A DNA stretch of 64,000 bases from Lindgomyces ingoldianus. Lineage: Eukaryota > Ascomycota > Dothideomycetes > Pleosporales > Lindgomycetaceae. Positions 1 through 11,799 of this stretch are shown here, one piece after another (positions within the stretch are counted from its first letter, which is position 1; each line of letters begins with the position of its first letter). The stretch lies in contig NW_022985181.1 in assembly GCF_010093535.1 (NCBI RefSeq), forward strand, positions 857,333-921,332, read 5' to 3'. The notes below the pieces were generated by a model, which saw only the letters and a list, made by a program, of their open reading frames with translations, was not told the origin of the DNA and ran no database searches. Both the position numbers and the translations under genes were made by a program.

Positions 1-73
1 CTCTAGTAAACATTTAGCCTATTATAACCTTTATTTTACTAAAGGTGTACATGTTATTATTTTTAATGCTATA

Positions 74-1172
74 ACGTACTTCATAGGCAAGTTGCTTACA
101 CACCTAAGTTGCTTACTTTTACTAAGACCCTACTAAGCTACTTTTTCTACACTAATGCATTTCTAACAACACTACTTAGACACACTAAAACAATGTTAAA
201 TATAGCTTACACTTTAAGCTTTTAAATAAAATATAAAACTTTTAAAAAAACATGCTGCAGCTATGTATAAAGTTTTTTAAAAAATAATAAATAACTATAG
301 CGCTAGATAACCTTTATAAGCTAATTCTATAACTAACTTACAAAGGCTAGGTAATAATAAAAAGAAGGTAATTATTAAAACTATACTTAAGCTATATGCG
401 CAAAAGATTTTCTTTTAAATAGCATTTACAGCTAATATAGCTAATTCTTTACATGCTAAGTATAATCTAAGCTATATTAGTATAAACTAGCTTAGTATGT
501 TTAGAAAGTGTTATCTAGAGCTTAAAGTAACATTTAAGTGTAGTATAACTATAAGAGAGCTCTCTATAAGAGTCTTAAAGTAATTTAAACTAGGTTTAGC
601 TCTATAGAGAATATTAAAGCTAAGTATAGCATCTAGAATAATAACATGTATAACTTTAGTAAGACAAGCTTTATTATAAGCTAAATATTTATTAACTATA
701 CTTACACTTAAAACTTTACTTTAAGCTTTAAATAATGCTTTATAAATGTACTAGGCTAGTTTATACTAATATAGCCTAAATTATGCTTAGCGTGTAAAGA
801 ATTAGCTATATTAGCTATAAATGCTATTTAAAGGGAAAATTCTTACACATATAGCTTAAGTATAGTCTTAATAATTACTTTTTTTTATTATTACCTAGCT
901 TTTGTAAGTTAGCTATAGAATTAGCTTATAAAGGTTATCTAGCACTATAGTTATTTATTATTTTTTAAAAGACTTTATACATAGCTATAGCATGTTTCTT
1001 TAAAAGTTTTATGTTTTATTTAAAAGCTTAAAGTGTAAGCTATATTTAACATTTTTTTTAGTATATTTAAGTAGTGTTGTTAGGAATATATTAGTATAAA
1101 AAGAGTAGTTTAGTAGGGTCTTAGCAAAAGTAAGTAACTTAGGTGCGTAAGCAACTCGCCTGTAAAGTACAT
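74..1172. mobile_element. Foldback (palindromic) element of family A, copy 1
   Basis: The insertion is flanked by TA and has family A termini at both ends. The left arm carries the 5' part of a family A transposon. The right arm, from about 680 on, carries the same stretch in reverse complement, including the 'gctaatatagctaattct' motif mirrored near 795-815. Length is 1099 bp, the same as three other copies in the window. It has no transposase catalytic region, so it is non-autonomous. It is nested in the family A copy at 1-1727. Confidence 0.8.
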
Positions 1173-1631
1173 TACTTAGCTTTAATATTTTTCATAAGGC
1201 TAAACTAGCTTTAAATTACTATAAAATCTTTATAAAAAATTTTATAGTTATACTTACACTTATGCTTTACTTTAAGCTTTAGATAACACTTAATAAATAT
1301 ACTAAACTAGTTTATGCTAACATAGCCTAAATTATGCTTAGTGTGTAAAGAATTAGCTATATTAGCGATAGCTACTAGCTAAAGGAAAATCTTTATCTAT
1401 TTAGCTTAAGTATATGCTTAATAGTTACCTACTTGTTATTATTATCTAGCTTATAAAAGTTATTTTATATATTAGTTATTTATTATTTTTAAAAGACTGT
1501 ATACATAGCTATAGTATGTTACTTAAAAAGTGTTATGTTTTATTTAACAGCTTAGAGTATAAGCTATATCTAATATTTTTTAATATGTTTAAGTAGTGTT
1601 ATTAGAAATGCATTAGTATAGAAAAAGTAGT

Positions 1632-1681
1632 TTAGTATAGTTTTAGTATAGTTTTAGTATAGTTTTAGTATAGTTTTAGTA
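1632..1681. repeat. 11-bp tandem repeat (tatagttttag), about 4-5 units
   Basis: A local expansion of the subterminal sequence of the surrounding family A element. Sister copies have a single unit here, so it probably arose by slippage. Confidence 0.7.
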
Positions 1682-1752
1682 AAAGTAAGCAACTTAGATT
1701 TGTAAGCAACTTGCCTATAGTGTACGTTATAGCTATTAAGTAGAAGAGTTAA

Positions 1753-2109
1753 TGTTGTATACAATTATCCGCCTATATATATATTCTTCTCCTGTGCTAG
1801 CTAGAAGGTTAACCTTTTAGCAACGCAACAGTTATAAGCCTAGTTTGCAGCGTAGTGTAGATAGTTAGCATATAAAATTTTTTACACTCTTGCTCTACTA
1901 ATAAGAACGCATTATTCTTAAACTGTATGTGTTTAATTCCTATCCTTAGCAGGAACATTTAGGTAGTGTGCTTAGTACAGAGGCTACCTTGTATTTAGAT
2001 CTCTCTCGTTCCACTGTTCGAACTAGAGAGTGTGTCGCATACAATTATCCGCCTATATATATCCTTCCGCTGCGCTAGGTAGAAGGTTAACTTTTTTAGC
2101 GAGGCTACA
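1753..2109. mobile_element. TRIM-like miniature LTR element, complete
   Basis: Two direct terminal repeats of 78 bp (1753-1830) and 79 bp (2031-2109) share the core tatatatat...tagaaggttaac. Each begins with TG and ends with CA. The unit is flanked by a perfect 5-bp duplication GTTAA (1748-1752 and 2110-2114). The 200-bp interior has no coding capacity. A related single LTR lies at 53974-54052. Very short LTRs, a tiny interior and a 5-bp duplication are the hallmarks of terminal-repeat retrotransposons in miniature. The autonomous partner is not visible here. Confidence 0.75.
2001..2030. other. 30-bp near-perfect hairpin next to the right LTR of the TRIM-like element
   Basis: An 11-bp stem (ctctctcgttc at 2001-2011, gaactagagag at 2020-2030, one mismatch) encloses an 8-bp loop. 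It includes the palindrome GTTCGAAC, which resembles a tRNA B box. It ends exactly at the LTR border, where a polypurine tract is expected. A structural or priming role is inference only. Confidence 0.5.
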
Positions 2110-2114
2110 GTTAA

Positions 2115-3175
2115 TTTATGTCTTTATTAACTATATAACTATAGTTAAGTCTTTACTAGCCTACTACATAGCATATAACACTACTTTTAGGCTAGAAAAT
2201 ATCTAAGCAGACTTTTAAAGTATAGAATTAGTTTTATTTAACTTAAAAAGTGTAATTAGAAAGCTTAATATATAATTATAAACGCTAACACCTTTTTTTA
2301 AGCTACAATAGGCTATAGCAGCCTAGAATACTATATACTATATTAAACTAACTTTATTAAAACTTAGTTAATAAAGTATTAAAATACCTTACTTAGCTTT
2401 TAATAATAAAGCTTTTAATAATATAGCTTTTAACTAGCTTATAAAAAGCGCTAAAATAATAATACATTTAGTACCCTTTTTAAAAGATTAAGTTGCAACA
2501 CTTTAAAAAGTAAAAAAAGCTACATTACAGTATAAAGTGTAAAAAAAAATTGTATTTAAAATAAAAAAACTTTTATAGTTATAGATAAAGTAGACCTAGA
2601 TTAGATATTAACTAATATGTAAGATATAAAAGAAATAGGCTAGAATAGTATAGAATTAGCTACTATACTATTAAATTAACAACGCTGTAGCTACTGCTAC
2701 TAATAAGGTTATTAAGTTAAAACTTATACTATTTATAAAGTAAATATTACAAATTAGCTTTTTTAATTATTATTTAATTAATTAATGTAGTGTTGTAGGG
2801 TAAAATATAATATAAGTATAAATTTTTTATTAGAGTAGACTATTTACTTGTGTAGACTACTTACTTATAAAATATGCTATGCTTTATAATAACTAATATT
2901 TTTTAATTTGTTAATTTTTATTAGCTAGCTTTATAATTATATTATAAAACTCTAATATTAAGTTTTTAAAAAAGTGTAGTTTTACAAACTTTATAAATTA
3001 CTATAGTAAATTAAATGCTTGAAATTCAGCTTTTTTAAGTTACTTAAAAGGTTAAAAGTATTTAACCTTCTCTATTCGTGTATTAAAGGTTAATTAGTAG
3101 ATGCATTATTAATTAAAGAACAAAGTGCTAAAATTTACAACATACTCGAATTATAACTAGAGTACATATTCCCTA
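2115..3175. other. AT-rich RIP-mutated DNA, no gene recognised
   Basis: Composition and TpA excess match the repeats on the left. No terminal repeats, motifs or open frames were found. It ends abruptly at about 3175, where normal single-copy composition begins. It is probably part of an old degraded transposon. Confidence 0.6.
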
Positions 3176-3176
3176 A

Positions 3177-3288
3177 TTAGAGACCATCTAGTCTAAATAC
3201 ACTATCGGAAATCCTCACATGTTCAAATATGTCTTTCATTTCAGTGTCTTGCGCAGCCAGATCGGGAGGAACTTGGACTATCTCCTCG
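3177..3288 (-). CDS. Possible last exon of an unrecognised gene
   Basis: On the minus strand a clean splice acceptor (pyrimidine-rich stretch, then tttcag) at about 3289-3300 is followed by a 36-codon open frame. It contains VPPDLAAQDTEMKDIFEHV and ends in TAA at 3177-3179. A CTAAG branch-like motif lies upstream of the acceptor. I could not find the preceding exon, and no family is recognised. It may be a remnant left when the flanking repeats inserted. Low confidence. Confidence 0.25.
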
Positions 3289-3513
3289 CTGAAATTGCAA
3301 AATAGTAGCACTTAGGTGTGAGGCGCATTTGCTAGACTACTGAGAATGGAAAACAATTCCTGCTTGGCCTAGCACTTGAAGATTCTTGCAATGCCTGTTA
3401 ATCAAGTTTATGTTGGGAAACCTCATTTTTAATGCAATTCCCTATAGAGATATAGTCATTAAACGTTGCAAATACATATATGAGTAGATAAAGACGACAA
3501 ATTCCTATCTACT

Positions 3514-4180
3514 ATGAAATGGGTTACAGAATGGGTGCTCGCCAATACCCTACCTAAGCCATTACGAAATCACATGGCGCTGTCACTCTCCTCTCTGGTA
3601 ACAAGTCCGAGAGAAGTGCTTGAACCTGGGATTCCGCTGGATCCAAAAGTGTGGGAGAGTCTGGAGTATGTAGCGAGTCGGGCGTTGAATTGGGGGCTCG
3701 TGGGTGTACCGATTTGTGAGTTCCGAATTCCATTTCCCGAAGGTCGCGCATGACACGTCCCAGTACGGCGGACGCCGTATGAAGGCCGGAACGAGAAGTA
3801 TCTGCATCTGTCCATGAATTATTCAAGAGCAATTATGGCGAGCCCGATTATTTCGTTCGTTCAGGATTTTCTCAAGCCAGTATTTGGACCCTTGATTGCT
3901 CGTAAGGGAATCAAGGGCTGTGAAACTTGCATCGATGTGCTGGTCCCATTATTCAAGGGGAGGATTGAAAAGTATCGTAGTAGCTTGGATGCTCCTGCAA
4001 GCTTCCCTTCTCTTTTTACCCTCACGAGAGACCTCATTAGTAATCCTACCATCAGAACGACATCATTCAATCAGTGATTCAAGGATGTTCAAACCCTCCC
4101 AATGCCGCATATATGGATCCCCAACAACTCGCCCGCAGTATCGAAGTCCTAAACTTCAATGCCGTCCCTCCAGCAGGTAT
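3514..4180 (+). pseudogene. Cytochrome P450, front fragment (split by a 38.8-kb insertion)
   Basis: This is the N-terminal to central part of a fungal E-class P450, a heme-thiolate monooxygenase normally anchored in the ER. After an open stretch from 3514, a GT-AG intron (3716-3784, 69 bp) joins a segment reading VGVPI to CRNEKYLHLSMNYSRAIM, the conserved 'CRN' region before helix F. The following segment, with FLKPVFGPLIARKGIKG then QLARSIEVLNFNAVPPAG, matches the helix F-G and I regions. One frame change lies near 4020-4060 and could be a lost codon phase or an intron. The first 100-150 residues (membrane anchor) are not seen upstream. The gene stops at the 8-bp duplication GCAGGTAT (4173-4180), and its reading frame resumes at 43039. 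I infer that it is non-functional. The substrate is unknown. Confidence 0.8.
3716..3784 (+). other. Intron in the P450 front fragment
   Basis: Donor GTGAGT at 3716 and acceptor AG at 3784. Splicing restores a continuous conserved P450 segment across the junction (VPI then CRNEKYL). This suggests the gene was functional before it was broken. Confidence 0.65.
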
Positions 4181-4200
4181 CAGTGTGTCCAACCGTTAGT

Positions 4201-4713
4201 TACGGAGCCTTTTGGAGGCTGTATAGTACAGTTACGGAAGAGGAGGCTGTTACTAACTAACTGTACAGAGGAGATGACGTTAGTGTACAGTTAGGATACA
4301 GTAACTAAAGTATATTAAAGTATTATAAAGTAATTGCGCTAAAGCTAAAGACCATACCTAATTAAAAAGTTATAATACCTCTTATAAGGTCTACTATTAT
4401 TAATCTTACTATTTTAATATACTTTATAAGCTTAGTTAGCTTACTAGTAACAGTGTTATTACATAACTAATTCTTCTATAGTTAAAAAGCCTTTATTATT
4501 AACACTAATAGTTAAAAAATTTTTATTATTATAATAGTCTTTTTAGCTTATAAGAAGCACTACTTACACTTACATAAAGTTACTAAAATTAATAAAAAAT
4601 TAAAAGTAATTTTATAAAAAATAAAGTAGTAAAGTTAACTTTACTACTACTACTACTTAAGTAGCTAAGTAAGCAGCTAATCTTTAGCATACTTATTTTT
4701 TACTAAAAAATTA
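4201..4713. other. hAT element, left internal segment
   Basis: The first 100 bp are un-mutated, with repeated GTACAGTTA motifs. From about 4290 on the sequence becomes strongly AT-rich. No open frame or recognisable protein motif survives. Confidence 0.6.
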
Positions 4714-5925
4714 ACGTACTTTATAGGCAAGTTGCTCACACACCTGAGTCGCTTACTTTTGCTAAGACCCCACCCTAACAAACTCTATTATAGCCTATAA
4801 CAACCCGCTCTAGCACTATATAGTACAGTACAGCCTAGAATATTATTTAGATACTACTTCTGCTTCTTGCTTACATGTTTGCGTGTTATACCTAGTCTAA
4901 TTACACTATCTGCAGCGTCTTTAGAATAGCTTACCTACTTTAGCTTGCACCTGCTTTTTTACTTTCTTTCTATTACTGCGCGCTTTAAACTCCTTTAAAG
5001 CTATTAAGCGCAAGCTTTTCTAAATTATTAAAGTCTTTTTTACTTTAATTTACTTTTTTTTATATAATTTATGTTACATAGCAGCCTTATTAGCTACTTA
5101 AAGCTTAGTAATTTTCTATTACACTAACACTAGCTTATGCGTAATTATTACTACTTTTGTTAAAACCTTTTTAAACACCTTAACTATAAAAGTTAGTAAA
5201 CTATTTATATGCTTTTAAATTTTTATCTTTATAAGCATTAATTATAACTTAAGTTTTAGAGTATTACTTAAAGTTTACAACTACTAGAGCTTATTATATA
5301 TAAGTAGTAGTAGTAATAGAGTGTATAACTTTACATTAAGGCTTATTATAACTTATTATAGGTTAAAAGAAACTAATCTAGCGCCTTAAAACTTTTCTTA
5401 GATATTACTAAAAGTAATTATAGCATTATAAGCTGCTTTAAAGCATAGTAGAAACTTTATTTTTATAATATAAGTAATTTAGTTATGCATAAAGTTTTTA
5501 GCTTAGCACTTATACACTTTTTTTAAAGAAGTAAAATAACCTACATTAAGTAGCTATAAAAGGTGTAATAAGTAAAAAGGTATATAAATAGTAATAATTT
5601 TATTATTTTTATAGTATTACTAAAAATAAAGTAAGTTATAGCTTTTATAGCTGTTAATAACTAGCAGACAGTAGCTACTAACAGTACACTTCTTTATATG
5701 CGCGTTAAAGTGCTTTAACTAGTCTAGACTAAGCTAATTAGTAGTCTAGCTACGCTTAGAGATTATAATAACTTAATTCTAAAGTAGATTTTTTTTTATA
5801 CTAGTTTAAAAAGTAGTTGCTACCTTAGAAAATAATAAAAAGTAGAATAGCTTACTTTTTAGAATTAATGCCCTAGATAGCTGTTGTCTACTCCTAGTTG
5901 CCTAGCTAGACTGCTTTTAGCTATC

Positions 5926-6532
5926 TGTTACAATCCTTACTTCGGGAAAATGGTATTTCTGAAGTACAACGGCCTATATAGAATTAGCGGAGAGGGGATA
6001 AGAACTTAGCTGGATCAGGTGTACAGTCTGTTAAGCAGAGTGAAGGATAGTTGGGATTCAGGGAGGCAGGCTGTGGTTTAGTCCCTATAGCTGTATAGGT
6101 AGCTGGGTTTTTACTAGTTAGGTAGATAAGGGTTAGAGGTATATATGTTGCAAGATATATAAGGCAGCTTAATCCTTTTTAGAAAGGATTTAAGCTTTTT
6201 AGTCTATTGTAAAGAATAAACTAAACATTAATTATAACCTTTAAACTATAGTTAAGATTAAGACTATATACATAGTAATTGCATGTATTGCATGTGTTGC
6301 ATGCGCTGCATGCAACACCTGCATTTACCTGCAATGCCTGCTTTGCCTGCAATACTCTAGTCCCTATTAGACAGTGCATTCTGCTAAGCATTTATCTATA
6401 AGATTGCACTATTTGTCCTCTGTTTAGTTATAGGGTCTGTTAATTGCAGAGTTAACTATTTTCTATCTACTATGCTTAGGGCTATGTGCCATAGCAAGCT
6501 AAGTTATTATAGTCTGTTTGTTAGCTGTAACA
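5926..6532 (-). repeat. gypsy-1 LTR, 3' copy
   Basis: 607 bp, TG...CA. Compared with the other LTR, its outer (left) 150 bp carry fewer C-to-T/G-to-A changes, while its inner end is heavily changed. Confidence 0.92.
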
Positions 6533-6989
6533 CGCAGGCTTCTCTTCTAGTTAGCGTCCTTGCTGTTATATTTTTCCTGTTGCAAGCGTTAGGTTTTCTC
6601 TTTAAGTAGTGTATGTCCTTCTGTAAATGCCTAGCGTATGTTTATTGCTTTTAACTATGCCTTATTAGGTTTCTTATCTTTCTGCTGTTAATTATTGTCT
6701 TTGTACTATTACTTGTCTTAGTCCTTATTGTTGTATAAAAATGCGTCCTTGTAGTCCTTGCTAGTTGCATAGTACGCCTTACGTGATGTCCTTGTTATTA
6801 GATAAGTGCGTAAAGTGTATGCAGAAAAGTAGTTGCTGCAACACTTTTGTTTCTAACGCAGCTTAGAATTGTCTAGAGCGTGAGGAAAAAAGGTTGCGTA
6901 GGGAACTAGAGGCGGCAGCAGAGAAGGAGATAAATAAGAAGGAGAGGGAGATGCAGGAGCAGGCTAAATCCTTAAGGCGTCTTTAGTCC

Positions 6990-9900
6990 TTTGTGGCTTA
7001 GCAGGAATAAGTTTAGAGACAACTAAAGGTGTTAAAGGATTAAAGGGCAAAGTATTTAGAAGGAGACCTCTTATTGCTAGATAAGCTTAAAGCGCTTAAG
7101 GCAGAGGCAGCAGGTCTTCCTCCTCCTTAGCCTGCGTTAAAGGGCTGGGGGCTTCCTACATTGCAGCTATCTAACATTGCTGCAGTTTTGTCTAGTAACA
7201 GTGTTTTCTAGTCTAGGGAGCTTTTACTAGGATAGTTTAATCTAGAAGGCGTAAGTGATATTCCTGTAGCGCCTTCTAGGCGTTTCTTAAGTTTGTAACA
7301 GGCTCCTAGGTGTTTTTATAGGTTAGGTATCCTACCTATTTTACTAGGTAATAATTTCCTTCCTTATCTAAGATCTTTTTAACTTTGTATTTAAGTTCTT
7401 TTTTATTCTATCTTTAAGTTGCTAATAGAACGCTTTTAGGCGCTAGCTCTAGTTTAGAAACGTGGAACTATAGGAAGATTCTTATGTCTTTAGGTAGTTT
7501 AAGCTTACATGCCTCTAGGCAGGTTTAGATAACCTTGTAGGGTCCTATGCGTCTTTTAGCTAGCTTTTGTGCTAGCTAAGGATTTTTAAGGTTTATAGTA
7601 TTTAAATATACATAATTATAGGGATGTATTTCTAGCACTATTTATTAATGTTAATTTGCTAATGCTTCTATAGCTTTTGTTGTAAGTTAAGCTTTTTTAC
7701 CTAATTTCTAATAAATTTCTAGAAGTTATGTTGTCTAGTTTAAGGCTTTTAGTAGGTCTATTAGCTAGGTTCTAGAGAGCTTGTATCTGTAAGGGTAGCT
7801 AAAATTTGCTTTGTACAGGGTTATTTTAGTTAAGGTAGATTATGTAGTGTTAATAGCTAACTGTGCTATTAGCAACTATTTAGGCTAGTCTGTCTGCTTA
7901 TGTAAGATGTATTTTTATAAGTACTTCTCTATTTCTATGTTTATTTGTTCTGTTTGTCTATCTGTCTAAGAGTAATAGGCTGTGGAGAGTTTGTGGGTTA
8001 TTTTAAGGTGTTAGACTACAGTTGTCTAATACTTGCTAGTAAAGAGTTTATCTTTATCTAAGATAATAATTTGCAGGCATTTGTAAGTTGCAAAGAGATT
8101 TTTTTTTAGTTTAAACATAAATTCTTTTGTAGTTATGCTTTTTTCTGTTGCCTATATAAGGATAAATTTAGTAGTTTTGTTAACTATCACTGCAATTGTG
8201 TTGCAAAGCCTTTCTATGCTAGGTTTGCAGGATAGTGGTAGTCCTGTTATAAAGTCTATTGTTATTATAGTCTAGAGTTATTTAGGTGCTATAATTAGCT
8301 AGAGTTGTCTATATAGTTTGTGTCTTTAGGGGTTGTTCTTATTGCACAGATTACATTCTTTATTTTTCTTTAGAGCAATCCTATCCTAGGGTGTCTAAAC
8401 ATTAGGGCCTTATAGTACTCTTTAATAAGGTTTTTCTATTTGTGTTTAGTAATTGTTAGGGAACAGATTAGCCCTTTAGGTTCTAGTCTATTGTATACTA
8501 GACCTTAGTTAGTTTCTTTAAAAATTGCAAATTCTTCTGTGTCTTCTTCTAATTTGTTAAAGTAGTTAAGATGTCTGCTAAGAACATCTGCTTGCTAATT
8601 ACTGCTTTTAGGGATATGCTTAATAACAAAGTTAAACTGTGCTAGCTCTATCGCCTATTATACGTGCATTAGAGAGAGTTTCTTTGTTGTTAGAAAAGTA
8701 ACTAGGTTAGCGTAGTTAGTATAGATAACAAATTATTACTTAAGTCTTTACAGTTTAACTTCTTAATTCCTATAAGCATTAACTATAGCTTTAAGTTCTT
8801 TGTCTAGTATAGTATACTTTTGTTCCGCAGGGGCAAATTTTGCTAAATAGTATGCTATAGGGTGCTAATAGCTATTTTCTTGTTTCTGTAGAAGGGCTGC
8901 CCCTTTAGCTTGTTTTAAGGCGTCTGTGTGTACTTTAGTTTTAAGAGTTAAGTTGTATATTTAGAGGACTAGGTAGCTAGTAATAATTTTTTTTAGTTCT
9001 TTAAAAAATTAGTCTATTTTAGTTATCTACTAGAACTTGTGCAATGCTTTTTCTTTTATTATAGCGTTAGTAAGTAGGAGTGCTATTTTAGAATAATCCT
9101 TAATTATCCTTTGTATATAACCTGTTAGTTTAAGGAATCCTCTAATCTTAGTAATAGATCTAGGTACAGGCTATTTAAGCACTTTAGCTACTTTTTTTAA
9201 GTCTATTTTTATCTAATTCTAGTTTATAATAAATCCTAAATATTTAGTTTCTTGTACATTAAATTTGCATTTTTCTAGTTAAAGGTGTAAGCTGTATTGC
9301 CTAAGGCGCTCTAGTACTAGTTTTACTTTTAATATGTAGTTGTTGCAGCTTTTCTTAGTGTATATTAGTATGTTGTTAAGGTATACTAATACAAATATGT
9401 TAAGGTACAGGTTTAAAGCTGTGTTAATAACTCTTTAGAAGGTTGCAGGTGTGTTAGTAAGCCTAAAGGGCATAATAAGCAGTTTGTATAGTCTTTTAGG
9501 GGTTCTAAAGGCTGTTATCTATTTATTTCCTTGTTTAATTTTTATTTTGTTAAATCTGTCTTAGACGTTAAACTTAGTAAAATGCTTAGTTCCTTTTAGT
9601 TAGTTTATAATGTCCTAGATTATTAGAAGGGGGTACTAGTCTTATATAGTGTTGTTGTTTAGAGTTTAATAGTCTTAATATACCTTTACTTTACTATTTT
9701 TCTTTTTTTATAAAGACTACTGCTAATGCTACAGGGCTGTTGCTTTCTTTAATATGCCCCTGTGATAACATCCTGTCTACGTATTCTTATAGTGCGTCTT
9801 TTTAGGCCTTAGTTAGTAGTTAGAGTTTATAAGCTTTTAGCTAAGGTTTTAGTTTAAGATTAATAGCGTAATCTTATAGCTAATGCAGAGGTAATTCTTC

Positions 9901-11750
9901 TAGGTCTTCTAGGGTTTTAAACATGTCTTTATACTCCTTATATTTTTCTAGTAGGTTTCTTGTTTTGTAGGCAATTCTATAGATTCCTATCTAGTTAAGG
10001 TCTTATTCTTTTTAGAATTCCTTAAAGAACAATTCCTCTAATTTTTTTTTTATTAAGCAGACTGCTTAGGCTTTTAGTTTTTAGCAAAGGAACTTTTTTA
10101 GTTTTCCTTTTTTAGGGAAGTATCTGCTTCCTTCCTTTGCTTATTAGTAGAAGGTGTAGGAATTGTTATAGTAGGCTAACTATGTTATATAGGCGTAGTC
10201 TTATTTTGTTACTAGGGTTATAGTCTGCTAGTTAATTATTAGGTTGTGTTTGTAAAGCTAGTTATATCTAAGTATTACTTAGTACTTTCTTCTTAGTAGT
10301 AAGATGTTAAAAGATATCTAGTTACTAGTTCCTTTAGTGTCTATAATAAGTTTATAAGTTTTAAGCTGTATCTATCCTACTCTATATTTAATTAATAAGG
10401 CGTCTGCTAGGGTTACTTTAAAGGGTTTTTCTTTGCTTTTAAAGAGTATTTGTTTTTAATTAACCTATGTAGAGTTAATTACTGTAAAGGTATAACTACT
10501 GTTTATTAGCGCAAGGCCTGTCTATTCTTGTTCTAGGCAGGAGAGAGTTATCTCTGTAGTTAGGCTTCTGCCTAGTCCTTGTCCTACAGTAACAAGGGTG
10601 TAGAGTTTATAGAGAACTTCTAGGTAGTCTATCTTGTTGTCTTTCTCTACTTTAAGAGCTTTCTCTTAATAGCTTTTAATTTAGTTAGTTTGTATTTTGT
10701 ATTTCTAATAGCCTTATATTATGCATTCTGCTACAGTGCAGTGTTAGTCTTCTACTTTGTAGTAATACAGCATTTAGTTGTTTTGTTAATAGGCTCTTTA
10801 TTAGAAGTAGTAAAACGTGTAATTTGCTTAGTTTTTACATTTTATCTAGAGTTTCTATTTGTGCTTAGTTCTAATGTTGCAGTAGGCACACTAAGGCATT
10901 TTGCAAGTTAATGCTATTTTAGGGAGTGTGTTGTTTATAAGCTTACTTGCCTAAATTCTATACAGCTACTAGCTAGCTTTATGTTTAGTTAGCTAGTGTT
11001 TTAGGCAATACTTGTTAACGCATAGGTACTAGTTATAAAGACAGTTTCTAAGGTTATTTTAGACTAGTATTAGCTAAACTTGCGTCTATCTTAGGTATTC
11101 CTTTGTTTATACTATTTATAAAGGGTAGCTTTAGTATGTGCATTAGAATTTATTATGTCTCTAGCTTCTACATAGAATGCAGTATCTATGTTGTTAGCAA
11201 GTTTCTAGGTCTTTTTATGTAATTGCTAGTGCTAGGGGGGGTGTGTTAGCTCTCTAATTGCAAGGTTTTAAAGTTATTAAAGGGGTGCATTGCTAAGTAG
11301 GACCTCTTTCTTTGTTTAAAATTTTCTAGAACATTTTCTATTATTCCTTGTTGTTTAGCACAGCGTAGTAAGTTTAAGCAATTTCCTTAATTATGCTGTA
11401 GGTGTCTGCATTATTATTAATATGTACCTTATACATTATTTTTTTGCAATTTTATAGGTTATAGGTGTTACTGTATTTCTAGCAGTTACTGTAGTTAAAT
11501 TAATACTATAGTTCTTAGGTAGAGATTCCTGTTATTAGTTATCTTAGAGAGAATAGTTTCTTCCCTTCTCTTATGTTTGCAACATATGTTGTTACTTATG
11601 TGTAGCTTTACTATTTTTTATAGACAGCTGCTTGTTCTAGTGCCTTAAATATGTTATTATTATTTTAAACTTTAACCTTCTAGTATTCTATTAGGCATCT
11701 ATTAGATTTGTAATTGCCTCTGCATTACTAGCAGAGGTTCTTGTTTAGTC
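6990..11750 (-). pseudogene. gypsy-1 pol (reverse transcriptase, RNase H, integrase), degenerate
   Basis: On the minus strand the RT active-site motif is at 9360-9386 and reads VYLNNILIY; the family motif is YxDD, so both aspartates are now asparagine, a change RIP makes (GAC to AAC). The integrase zinc-binding CxxC is at 8344-8355 (KECNLCNKNN). The first catalytic Asp region DFITGLP is at 8236-8256. A downstream stretch near 8060-8130 reads IILDKDKLFTSKY, resembling the second catalytic region. Many TAG/TAA codons replace Trp and Gln. Exact borders are approximate. Confidence 0.85.
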
Positions 11751-11799
11751 TGTCTAGGATTTCTAGTCCTGTTAGACCCTGCTCTATATGTATTGCTTT

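Larger units (their letters stand above)
1..1727 (-). mobile_element. Fot1/pogo-like DNA transposon, family A, 3' part cut by window edge, RIP-degraded
   Basis: The right terminal inverted repeat ends at 1727 and is followed by the TA target dinucleotide. The two flanks of a nested element (1-73 and 1173-1727) join into the same order as the 5' half of other family A copies (for example 56658-57311), read on the minus strand. RIP has replaced nearly all CpA by TpA, so no frame is open. The other end lies outside the window. Confidence 0.75.

Noticed and set aside
2001..2030. A tRNA gene or SINE head based on GTTCGAACT
   Set aside because: No A box, no cloverleaf and no acceptor stem; the sequence folds as a simple hairpin.
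3554..3832. Three overlapping minus-strand frames of 74-92 codons
   Set aside because: Shadows of the P450 front exon; no domain, and the plus strand carries the conserved residues and intron.
10690..10911. 73-codon plus-strand open frame, hydrophobic
   Set aside because: Antisense to gypsy-1 pol. RIP-made T-rich DNA yields Phe/Leu/Val-rich frames by chance.
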